A stretch of DNA of 40,523 bases from JAICIG01 sp035532215 (lineage in GTDB: Bacteria; Planctomycetota; Planctomycetia; Pirellulales; JAICIG01), in NCBI GenBank assembly GCA_035532215.1, contig DATKRK010000276.1:1-40523 (forward strand). Direction: 5' to 3'. A program made the position numbers and the translations under genes. Under the pieces are notes generated by a model. The model was not told the DNA's origin. It saw nothing but the letters and a program-made list of their open reading frames with translations, and made no database searches. Position 1 is the first letter of the stretch; each line of letters opens with the position of its first letter. This document shows positions 24,901 through 36,900 of the stretch, in pieces.

Positions 24901-27900
24901 CCGCCGACATTGACCGTGACGGCCGTGCCGTCGCCCGTCAGGTTCGTGACCGACGGATCGACCGTGCCGCTGCCCGAGATGGCGACTGTCGAGAATGCCA
25001 GCGGGGCCTGCAGATTGAACGTGTCGTCGCCCGCCAGGCCATTCAGTCCCAGGACCTTCACGCCCGGCGCCGTCATGGGCAGGGTCGTGTAGATGTTGCC
25101 CGGCTGGTTCTTGAGGATCTGAATGCTGTCGAGGCCAACGTTGCCGACGTTGAAGATGTCGCTGTCGCTGGTGCCGTTGACGACGAGGTGATCGGTGCGG
25201 CCAGCGTTGGCAGTCGTGAAGCTGACGGAGCCGAACGTGCCGAGGTTGGCGAAGGTCATGGGGGTCAGGTCGGTGGAAACGCCGAGCTGGTCGCCAGTCA
25301 CTGTGCCGGAGTCGGGGTTGGCGCCGGGAGTGTAAGTCAGCTCGCTGCCGATGCCGTTGGCGGGGCTCTGGTACGTCAGGGCGTCCTGGCCGCCTTGCCC
25401 ATTGATCGACACGCTGCTAATCGCCGTGAACGTGACGACCGGCAAGGCATTTACCGTTACGCTGCCGGCGTCGGCGCCGGTCGGGTTATAGCCGATTGAA
25501 TCGGCGCCTGACGTGCCGTTGACGATCAGCGTATTGCTGGCCGTCGGATCGCCGCCGTTGACGGTGATGCCGGTCAGTCCCGTCGGAGTGCTCGGGTTGT
25601 TGAGGTTGATCGTGTCGTTGCCCGCGCCGGCGTTGATCGTCAGCGAAGACTTGTTGACGAAGCTGATCGTCTCGAGGTTGTTGACGCTGACCAAGCCGTT
25701 GCCGGGGTTGGCCGGGTCGGCCGAGTAGTTGATCGCGTCGTCGCCGTTCGTGCCGTTGACGACCAGCGGGCCGGCGACGTTGTCGATCACCGGCGCCAGG
25801 TTGACGAAATGGACCGTTTCGGGGCTGCCGCCGATGACGAGAGCGTCCATGCCTTGACCCGCCGCGGGGCCCGGCGTGTAGATGTCGCTCGAAGCGGAAC
25901 CGCCGGTCAAGGTGAGCGAGTTGCTGCCGGCGCCGCCGTCGTAGTAGATCGGCGTGAGCACCGGCCCCGCCGTGCTGTCGACGGTCAACGTATCGTTGCC
26001 GCCCATGCCATCGATGCCCAACGTCTTCAAGTCGCCGACGTTGTAATTCACGGGGATGTCGCCTGCGATCGTCGCCTGGCCGTTGGTTGCAGTGATCGAA
26101 TCGTCGGCGGCCGATCCGTTGACGGTCAAGGCGTTATTGCCGCCCAAGAGATCGACGTTCAAGGCCGTGGCCGCGGTGAAGTTCACGACCGGATCCAAGA
26201 TGCCTTCTTGCAAGTTGCCAGCCTGGGGGCCCGTCGGCGTGACCGACAAATTGTCATCGCCCGCGCCGCCGACAACGTCGATGTTCTGGCCGGCCGCGTC
26301 CACGTTCACCTGGCTGACGCCGTTGAAGCTGATCGCTCCGAAGCCCGTTTCCTGGACGGTTTGATGGCCCAGATCGACCGTCAGCGGGGCAGTTCCGTCG
26401 CCAAGCACCGTCAGCGAATTGCCCGCCGAATCGCTGCCGCCGTTGACCACGACCGGAATGGCGGAATTGCCGTCGACGGAGAACGTGTTCACGCCGCCTT
26501 GGCCGTCGAGCGTGAGGCTGGCGATGCCGGGAATGCTCACGGGCAACTGGCTGTTCAGATACACGATGCCCGTGGCGTTGACGCCGAAGCTGTCGTTGCC
26601 GGGCGTGCCGTTGTAGAGCAGGCTATCGACCGGGTTTCCGCTGACGTCGGCCAGAGTGACTCGGCCGGTGGCGCCGAGGTTCGAGAAGCTCATCGGCACG
26701 AGGCTGCCGACCTGGACCGACGCCGCGTCGATCGTCGCCCCTGGGGTGTACGTGATCGCGTCGGGGCCGGCGGGCGTCGTCACCGTCAGCAAGTCGTTCC
26801 CGCCTTGTCCGTTGATCGACACGTTGCCGATCGCCGCAAAGGTCACGGCCGGCGCCGCGTTGACCGTCACGCTGCCGGAGTCGGCGGCCGAGGGCGCGAA
26901 GTTGATGGCGTCTTGAACCGCAGTGCCGTTGACGACCAGCGAATCGCCCGAAGCCGAGGAGCCGTACACGTTGAACGTCGAAACGCCGGCGAGCGACGCC
27001 GGATTGACGAGGAAATGGTCGTTCCCCGCCACGCCGTCGAGCGTCAGGCTAGAGTAGCCGCCGAAGGCGACCACGGCGCCGTTGTTGACGGCGACGGCAT
27101 TTCCCAACTGCGTGATCGCGTCGTCGCCGGTCGTGCCGTTGACGACCAGCGAGCCCGTGCCGGCGCCGGTCAGATTGATCGTTTGCAATCCGGAGAAGTT
27201 GATCACGGGGTTCGAGCCCGCCCCGGTGTCGATGGCGCCGGAAGACGGATCGGTTCCGTAAGTCACGGTGGCGTTGATGGTGGCCAGGTTCAGCGTACCG
27301 GCGGCCGGAGTCTGTCCGCCTTCGATCGAGAGCGCCGGTCCGCTGGAGCCGGAGACGTTGAAGATGTCGGCGCCCAGGCCGCCATCGACCACCAAAGCTT
27401 CGACGTCGGCCGTGTCGATGCTGACCTGCTTTAACGCGCCGACCTGCACGGTCGTCGTGGGGCCTTCGACGACATTGATCGTTTCGCTGTTGCTCGTGCC
27501 GTGGACCGTGAGCGTGTTGCCGTCCCCGGCCGTGCCTTCGAGGATGTCCAAGATGCCGGTGTTGGTCGTATTCAAGACCGGCGCCAGAGCGTTGTCCTGA
27601 ATCGTGGCGGTCGATGCGCCGGTCGGGGTGACGCTCAACTGGTCCGGCCCGGTCGTGCCGAGCACGTCGATCGCGCCGCCCAGGTTGCCGAGGTTGACGA
27701 CGCCGACGCCCGTGATATCGACCATGCCTAGGCCGCCGCCGCTGACGGTCTGCGTCGGGCCGCCCAGGTTGACGGTGACGGGGCTGCTGCCGTCGCCGTT
27801 CAGGTTCAACACGTCGGGATCGCTATTGCCGCTGCCGTCGACGGTGATCGCCGTGTAGGGCTGAGGTCCGGAAATGTCGTAGGTGTTGTCGCCGCCCAGA

Positions 27901-30900
27901 CCGTTGAGCACCAGGTTCGCAATGCCGATTGGGTTGATCGGCGTGTCGTTATTCACGTGGACCGTACCGGTGGTCGGATCGACGACGAAGGCATCCGCGC
28001 CGGCCGTGCCGTTGGCCACCAGCGTGTCCGTGCCGCCGTTGCCCGCGATCGCCAGCGAACCGCCGGGGCCGAGGTTCTGGTAGCTCAGGGCCAACAGGCT
28101 GTTGACCGCGAGCGTACCTGCATCGTTGGCGGCGCCCAGAGTGCTGACAATCGTATCGTTGCCGCTCGTGCCGTTGATCGTCAGGGAGTCGTTTCCGCCC
28201 TGGCCGTTCACGACGAGTTGTTCCACCGTCGAAATGTTGACGGTCGGCCCCAGGCCCGTAATCGTTCCGGCGTTGGCCGACGACGGAGTAAAGTTGATCG
28301 CGTCGGCGCCCGCCGTGCCGTTGATCGTCACCACGTCGTTGGCGCCAAGCGAGCCAATGACGTCGATGGAACCGCCGCCGAGCGAGATGTTGGAGGGCGT
28401 GAGATTGAACGTGTCGTTGCCGCTCTGTCCGTACAGCCACAAGCTGGTCTTGTTTGCGAACGAGATCGATTCCAGATTGTTCACGGTCACGACGTTCGCG
28501 TTGGTTCCGGCGGTGATCGCGTCGTCGCCGTTCGTGCCGTTGACGACCAGCGGGCCGGCGACGTTGTCGATCACCGGCGCCAGGTTGACGAAATGGACCG
28601 TTTCGGTATTTCCGCCGATGACAAGAGCATCCAGGCCTTGGCCCGCGGCGGGACCGGGGGAGTAGGCGTCGCTCGTGGCCGTGCCGCCGGTCAAGGTCAG
28701 CGAGTTGCTGCCGGCGCCGCCGTCGTAGTAAATCGGCGTCGTCACCGCGCTGGCGGAGCTGTCGACGGTCAGCGTGTCGTTGCCGCCGAGGCCCAGAATG
28801 TCGAGCGCCGAGGCCGCAGTGTTGTAGTTCACCGGCAAATCGCCGCCCACGGTCACCTGTCCGTTGGTCACGGTGAAGTTGTCGTTCGCGGCCGAGCCGT
28901 TGACGGACAGCGCGTTGGCCGTCACTTGCAAGGCGCCGGGGTTGGCGAAGCTGCTGTAATTGACCACGGCGCCGACGCCGCTGTCTTGCAGCGTGCCGCT
29001 TTGGGCGCCCGTGGGCGTGACGAGCATGTTGTCGGGGCCGCCCGAGCCGGAAATCTGCAGCGTATCGCCGGCCGCGGCGTTGCCGATGACGTTGATCGAT
29101 TGCAAGCCGCCCGGCGTCCCCAGATCGCTCACGCTGATTGCGTCGCCCGCCACGGCGCCGCCGCCGTTGACCGTCAGGTTCGGCACGCCGACGAGCGTGA
29201 TCGGCCCGGCGACGATGCCGGAGATCGTTCCCGCCGCTGCATTGACGCCGATCGTGTCGTCGCCCGCCGTGCCGGTCACATTGACGCTGTCCTGGCCCGC
29301 TCCGTTGACGGTAATTCCACCGGGGAAATTCGCGCTGGCGGCGATCGAGACGTTGTCCGTTCCGCCGAGCAGGTTCAGCACCAAGGCGTTGAAGCCCGAC
29401 GTGCTGACCGGATTGCCATTGACCGTCACCGAACCATCGGCCGCCACGACGACGTTGTCGTTGCCGCTGGCGCCGTTGACGACCAGCGTCGTGCCGCTGA
29501 ACGAGACGTTCTGGACGTTGGCGTAGCTCAAGGGCAAAGTGGCGATATTACCCGGCAGGGTCACTTGCACCGTGCCGCTGCCAGGCTGCGAGCCCGGCGT
29601 GTTGACGTACGTGCCGGCGGTTGCCGTCGTCAGCGAGTTGGTCCCGCCCAGGGCGTCGATCGAGGCCGAGGTAATGCCGGTCAAGTTGTAGTTGGTCGTA
29701 CCGACGGTAGTGACGGCGATCTGGCCCGAACTGGCCGAGGTCGGCGTGAAGACGAAGGCGTCGTTGCTATTCGTGCCCGTGATGGCCGCCGAACCATTGC
29801 CCGCCGTTCCGCCGTCGATGTTGACGTTGGCGAAGCTGGACCCGGTCGCCTGATCGACGGCGAACGAATTCGTGCCGCCCCGGCCGTAGAGATTGAGCGT
29901 GCTGCCGGCGCCAAAACCCGAAAGCGAGATCGGCGCGTGAGAGTCGACTTGCGCCGTGCCGTTGGCCAAGGCGAAGCTGTTGTTGGAGCCCGTGCCGTAG
30001 AGCGTCGCGTCGTCCGCTCCGCCGCCGCCGGAAAGGGCGAGGGTCTCCGTGTTCGTAAAGTTCAGCGCGGTCGGCGCCGTGGCGCCGGCAAGTTGTGCGG
30101 CGATGCTTCCCGAGCTGTTCGAGACGCCGGGCGAAACCTGGAACGTATCGCTGCCCGCCATGCCGTCGACTTGGATCGAATCGGGGCCGCTCGGTCCGCC
30201 CGGGGCGCCGCCATCGACGTTGACCGTCAGGCTGCCGTCGGTGCGGCCCGAAACCAATTCGAAGGAATCGCTGCCGCCTTGCATGGCCACGTTGACCGTG
30301 TTGATGTTCGACAGGCTTTGCAGCGTGTAGAGCGGCGCGCCGCCGACCTTGTCGGCGACGACGACCATCGGATCGGCCGGCGTGCCGGCGGCGGCGAAAT
30401 TCGCCACGAAGCTGTCGTTGCCGCTCGACCCTGGGTTGGCAGGGTCGGTCCCGTTCAAGGTCAGCGTGTCGGTGTCGCCGGCCGAGCCGTCGTTGCCGTT
30501 GACGATGATGTTGGTGTTCAGCGTGTAGTTGATCACGGCGACCGGCGTGCCGGTGGCGGCGTTGGTCGAGAACAACTGGCCGGCTTCCGAACCGGAGGGC
30601 TGCACTTGGATGTTTTCCGAGACGCCCGAAACGCCGTTGTAAACCAGCAGGTCGCCGTCGTGGTTCTTGTCGCCCTGGTCCCAGTAGGCTTGCACGCCCC
30701 AGCCTTGCGGAGTGTTGTTGGCCCAGGGCGTGACGTACAGGGCGTTGATGTCGCTGCCCGTGTTATCGACGCCCTTCGCTTCGCCGTAAGCGTTCAGCGT
30801 GGTGACGCCCGAGATTTGAATCGGATCGCTGTAGCTGGCCGGATCGTTCTTGTTGCCCGAGATTTGCAGCGTGAAGGCGTTGGGCCCCGTGCCCACGACG

Positions 30901-33900
30901 CGGTAGCCGTCGTTCTGGGCGCCGCCCGCGACGTTGTTGTCGCCGTAGATGTTCACGATGCCGTTACCCGGCGTCAAGTTCAGCTCTTCGATCGAGTTGT
31001 AAGTCACCGGCAAGTCGCCGCTGCTCGCGATGCTCACGTCTGGCGGGGTGGCGGCGTCGCTCCAAATCTCCGCGTCGTTGGGCGTCGACACGTTCAGCCG
31101 GTCGCCGTGGGGCGCCGTGCCAGTCGCCGGGAGGCCGCCGTTGATCTGGAAATGGATCACGGGCGAAAGCTGAACCGTAAAATCGTCGGCCACGCCAATG
31201 GCCGGCGTCGTTTCGTCGCCGCCGTTGACGGTCACGGCGGCCTGCGTCGGGCTTGGGTTCTCGAAGCTGTTCGTCGCGTAGTTGACGGTCAGCAAGGCGC
31301 CGACCGCATTGTTGTTGATGGCGATCTTGGAATCGCTGACATCGATCTGATCGTAACCGTTGCCGGCGGTCACCGTGTCGGCCGGGCTGCCGAAGGCGTT
31401 GCCGCCCCAGGCCGACGTGCCGCCGGCGCCGTTGAGGTCTTCGGTCTTGCCGTTGACGACCAGCCGGTTGCCGTTGCCGGGGCCCGTCGAACCGCCGTCG
31501 ACCGAGAAGCCGGCCAGCGCCACGCCGCCCACGAACAAATCGGGTCCGGCGCCGCCGCCGAACACGCCCGGATTGTTGGAACTGGTCGAGCCGGGCGGAA
31601 TCGTCAACAGCGGATTGCCGCCGAGGAATACGTCGGCGGAGCTGGCCGAAAGCGGCGTGACCGAGAGCGTGTTGTCGCCGGTCGAGGCGCCGCTGACCGA
31701 AACCGTGTCGTCGTTGGCCGAGTCGCCGTAGTAATTGACCTGCCGCGTGCCGTTGACTTGAATCCCCGAGACCGTTCCCAAACCGCCCACGAGTACGGCG
31801 TTGCCGGCTTGATAATCGAGTTGCACCGTGCGCGGCCCGTCGCCCGATAGGTTGGCGTTGACGTTGACCCGGTCGTCGTCCGTGGCCGGGCCGCCGCCGT
31901 CGACGACCAGCGTCGTGCCGGGCGCCGACGAGATCGAGGCGCCCGCGGTGAAGTTGAGATTGAACGTGTCGCCGCCGTCAAAGCCGTTGAACGTGTTCGA
32001 GGCGCCGGCCTGCAGATGGTCGGCCTGAATGTTGAACGTCGAGTCGCCGCTGGCGCCGCCGGCCCCGTCGTGTACGACGTTGCTGAGCGTGCCTGTGGTG
32101 TCGTTGATGTTGTAGGTGCTGCCGCCGACGGACGTGCCCGTCAGCGAGAAGTGTTCCAATTGGCCGGCGCCGCTGGAGTCGTAAAGGATTCCGGCCGTGC
32201 CGGTGGCGGCGACGAGCGTCGCCCCGCTGATTTGCTTCGTCACGGAGTAAATGCGCGAGGCGGCGCCGCCGAGATCGGAAACGTTCAGCGAATCGTTGCC
32301 GGCGCCCGTGTCGAGTTGTACTTGTCCTTGAATGCCCGACAGAGTGCCCGTGTTGGCCGGCGCGTCGCTGGAAACGTTGATCGTATCGTCGCCCGAGCCG
32401 GTGTTCACGTTATAGATCGTGGCCGAATGCGTGCTCTGGATGTTGAACGTATTGCCGCCGCCGCCGCCAAAGATGGAAACCGAGTTGATCAGACTGCTGG
32501 CGCCGTAGGTGATATCCGGAGCGCCCGCGTAGCCCGTGATGCCCTCGATCGTCGGGGCAGTGATCTGGACCGTGCGCGAAACGGGATCTCCCGAGTCGTT
32601 GACGAACAGCGAGTCGGTGGCGGGCCCGAGGTCTACGGCCGGAGACACGACGACCGGCCCGGCGATTTGTTGCAGGTTATGCGCGGCGTTGTCCAGATCG
32701 AAAGCGTTGGTTCCGGTCCCGCCCAGGAGCGCGGCCGCGACGGTCGGCAGCAGCGATTGCACGGCGATGTTGTCGTCGCCCGCGCCGCCTTGCAGGGTGA
32801 CGTTCGACAGCGACGTGGCCGAATCGAGACCGGCCAGCGTGATCGACTCGCCGGTTGCGTTCAGGCCTTGCACGACCAGGTTGTTGTAGCCGCTGAAGGT
32901 CGTGGTTTCGAAGCCGCCGTTGCCGGTGATTTGCGAAACGCCGTCGCCCGGCGTGCCGTCGTCGGCCACGGTCAGGCTCGTGTTGAAAGGATCGGAAAGG
33001 GTGTTGACCGTCAACGTGCCGCCCGCGCCCGTGAAATTGACCGGGGCCAGGCCGTCGAACGAGAGCGAGAACTGCCCGGCGACATTGACCACGCCGCTGT
33101 GGCTTGGTGCAAAGTTATCGTCGAAATAGGTCACGTTCTGCGAGGTCAAGAAGCTCATGCCCAGCGAGTCGCCCGGGTTGCCGCCGCCCGAGAAGTCGAT
33201 GCCGACGTTGACCGGCGTCAACAAGCTGCCGGCGAAGGCCGGGTCGGTATGCGCGCCGGCCGCGGCGCCGCCGAACTGCGGCAGGCCGAACGCCGTTTCG
33301 TTGATTTGCATGTGGTCGGCCCCGCCCTCGCCGAAGAACGCGAACGAACTGGCGCCGTCGAGCGTCACGAGCGGGCCGCCGTCGAGCGTGTAGGCGTCGG
33401 TCGTGAGGCCGGTGCGGGTCAGCACGAGATTGTTGGGATTGTTGTCGCCCTCGACCGTTACGCCCCCGACGTCCGTGAGCGTGAGGTTGACGTCTTCGAT
33501 GTTCGAGAACGTCAGCGTTTGACCGGCGCCGGCCGTGATGGTATTGGCCGTCATTACGACGTTTTGGCCCCCAGTGTCGTAGTTCAGAACGTCGGAGATG
33601 TCTGGTCCGCCGCCGTCGATGCTCGCCGGGGCGCTGAGCGGGCCGGTGACGTTGAACACGTCGTTGCCGGCCTGTCCATTGAAGTTGTTGGTACTGCCGG
33701 CGCCGAGCGCGCCGCCCGCGATGAAGAACTGATCGTTGCCGCTGCCGGCGTTGATCGTGTTTGTCACGCCGGCGGCCGTGCTGTTCACGTTGAACGTATT
33801 TCCGCCCGATCCGCCTTCGACCAACAGCGAGTCGAGCGCGGCCGGGTTGTAAGTCACCAACGGCGAGGGGACCAGGCCGCTGAACGTGAGCTGGTTGTTG

Positions 33901-36900
33901 CTGACGCCGACCGTTCGACTCGTGGCGTCCGCCGAATCGTCGACGGTCAGATCGGTGGAGATGCTGCCGGTGAACGTGAGATTCACCGGGCCGGTGATCC
34001 CGCTCAAGCTGCCCGCATTGCCGACGTTCAACTGATTGGCCGCCGCGCCGGTCACGTCGGTGATCACGGGCGTTTGCAGCAAGTTGACGATCGAACCGGC
34101 GCCTGTGCCGGTGTTCATGGTCAGCGAACTCAGGCCGGTCGCCGCATTGGCGGCCGTGATATTCACGTTGTACGTGTCGAGCTGACCCGCGCCCTGGACG
34201 GCGACGTTCGTTTTGTTGGCGAAATAGACCGTTTCGAACAACGCGTTGTGGCTGAACACGCCCGTGGCATGGGTCCCGGGCGGCAGCGCGGGCAGACCGT
34301 ACGAGGCGATGGTCGGGATCGAAAGCGAACCGGGATCGCCGATGTCGATGGCGTCGGTTCCGGCTGCGCTGGCGTCGTAGGTCACGTTGGCTGCGGCGCT
34401 GAGATCTTCGATCGGACGCAGGCCCGCGTAGCTGATCGTAGACGTGATCGCTCCGTGCGTTAGCGCGATCGTACCCGAGTGCGGACCGCTGGGAGTGTAG
34501 ACTTCGTTGTCGTACCTGCCAGCAACGCTGCCGACCAGAATCAAGGAATTGTCGTGCCCCGTCTGTGCGTCGAACGCGAGCCCGCCGCTGGGGATCGGGT
34601 CGCCGTTGCTCGAATCGACGGTGAGTTCATCGTCGGCGCTGTTGCCCGCAATCGTTAGCGACGAGATCGACGCCAGGGCGACGGTTTCTTCCAACGTGCC
34701 GTTGACGTCCAACTGCAGCAATGTGCCGCTGGTGTCGAGCACGGCCAAGATCTGGGCGGCGCCTGCCGTAAAGTTGCCGACGTTGAAGTTCAGCGGCGCG
34801 CTGCCGTTCGTCGTGGTTGTGGATTCGATGCCCGAGTAAGTGATGGCGTTGAAGTTGCCGAACGTGAACTGGCCTGCGCCCGTGCCTGTTACGTTCTGTT
34901 GCGGATTGGTCGTTCCAGCGAGATCAACGCTGAGCGCGTCGCCCGGGAGGGCGGTTGGCAGGCCGCCGTTGACGTTGATCGTTGCGGTCGCCGAAGGGGA
35001 CGCATCGAACGAGTCGTTGCCGCTGCCGCCGTCGACCGTCACGGTGGCGACCGTGCCGCTGTAGGAGATGGGGGCCGCGCCGTCGCGCACGATTTGGCTG
35101 CTGGTGATGTCGTAGGCATGCGCCGCGGCGCCGCCGGCGTCGCTCACCGTCAGCGTCGCGCCGCTGGTCGCCGTGCTGAAAGCGAGCCCTTGCGGCACGG
35201 AAGCGCCGCCCGTGTAATCGACGAACAGCGAACCGCCGGTCACCGTTGGCGTCGTCGAGGCGCTGGCGGTTCCGGCGATCGACGTCGTCCCGGCGGCGCT
35301 GAAAGCCAGGTTTCCGCTCAGCGCAGTAACGCTGGCGCCCGTTGGCACGCCGATGCCGCCGCCGGCGCTGAGCGACACGTTTCCGCCCGCCGTTAGGCTG
35401 ACGCCGGCGCCGACGGTGATGTTTCCGCCCGAGATCAAGGAAAGATCGTTATAGCCGGCGTGTGCGGTCACCGCGGCCGTCACGACGATGTTTCCCGGGT
35501 TGTCGCTACGGCCGACGAGCACCGAACCCGCCGTGATCTGGCCCAATTCGGCGTCGCTGATCCCCAAATCGCCCGGCGTGGCGCCGCCGCCGAGGTCGAT
35601 ATCGCGAGCCGTGGTGCTGCCCTGCTGGAGCGTAACCGTGTGGTTGGGGGCCGTGATGGCGGCGTTGATCGCCATGTCGTCGGCGCTCAGCACGACGTCT
35701 CCGGAGTTGCCAAATTGAGTCATGTCGATGGGGTTGCTGACCGTCAGCAGCCCGCCAGCCCCTAAGACCGTCACCTGCACCGTCCCGCCGAACAGAGAGC
35801 CAAGGCCCGGGAAGCCGGAGCCCGGGTCTACGCTGCCCACGGTCAGGCTGGTCGAATCGACGAAAGTGATAGACCCGCTGGCTACGCCCGAGATTTGCGA
35901 TATCGCATTGCCGGAATCGCTCAGGTTGACGACCGCAGCGGCGAACACTTTCAGGTTCGCGACCGTCAGCGACGCGCCGGCGTTCTGGCTGATCGTGGAA
36001 CTTACCGGGTTGTCGATCAGCAGCGACAGAGTATTCCAACCGGCGCCGACGTCGGTAATGGGCGAGGTGAACGTGATGTCGGAGTTCGTGCCGCTCGTCG
36101 TGCCGATCCGGAGAATGCCGGCGGTGACTTGGGCCAGTTCGGCGTTCGTCAGGCCGAGCGTGCCGGCCGCATTCGGACCGCCGAGGTCGATGGCGGTATT
36201 CACGGTCTTCGGCAACAGCGAGACGATTCCGCTGCCGGCGTCGATCGAGTTCTGAATGGTCATCGCGTCGGCGCCGACGGTAATATCGCCGCCGGCGGTC
36301 TTCAGGCTGCTCGTGGCGTCGAGGTTGAAGCTGTCGGCGCTGAGCCCGATTTGTCCGGCGCCGGTAGCCGCCGCCGCGGAGCCGCCAATGAGATCGATTC
36401 CGTAAGAGCCGGCGCCCGCGGCGCCCGCGATCGACAACGATCCTGCGCCGGTGGAAAGCACCTGGGCCGCGCCCTGCACGAGTACGCCGTCGTTGTCGCT
36501 TCCCGTGTCGCCGCCCTTGCCCTTGAGCACGATCGCTCCGCTCGCCGAGGTGATCGTCGCGTGATCGACGTCGATCCCCACGAAGTTGCCCGAGGTCGGC
36601 GTGACGCCCTGGTTGGCTTGCAGCGTGATGTTGCCGCTGGTCGTCGAAAGGCTGGCGCCGCTGTTGACGGCGATGCTGGAGTCGACGTTCGCATCGAGGT
36701 CGAACGCGCCGAACGACGAAGTCCCGTTGAACGCCAGACCGGGAATTGCAGGCGAGTCGTGCAGGCCGATCGTGAAACTTGTGGCGTACGCGTTGGCCCC
36801 GCTGTCGTTAAACGCGACGGACGTTGCCGTCCCAGAGTCAGAGACGTCGACCAGACCGAACGCCGACTCGTGAGCCACCGTGAGCGTGGCTGTACCGTTG

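Noticed and set aside
20130..34463. Very long plus-strand open frames opposite the giant gene (e.g. 20130-22850, 27957-31850, 32016-34463)
   Set aside because: They run antisense to an intact gene with clear domains. Their products are Arg/Val/Asp/His-rich, as expected for the complement of repetitive GC-rich codons, and no domain is recognisable.
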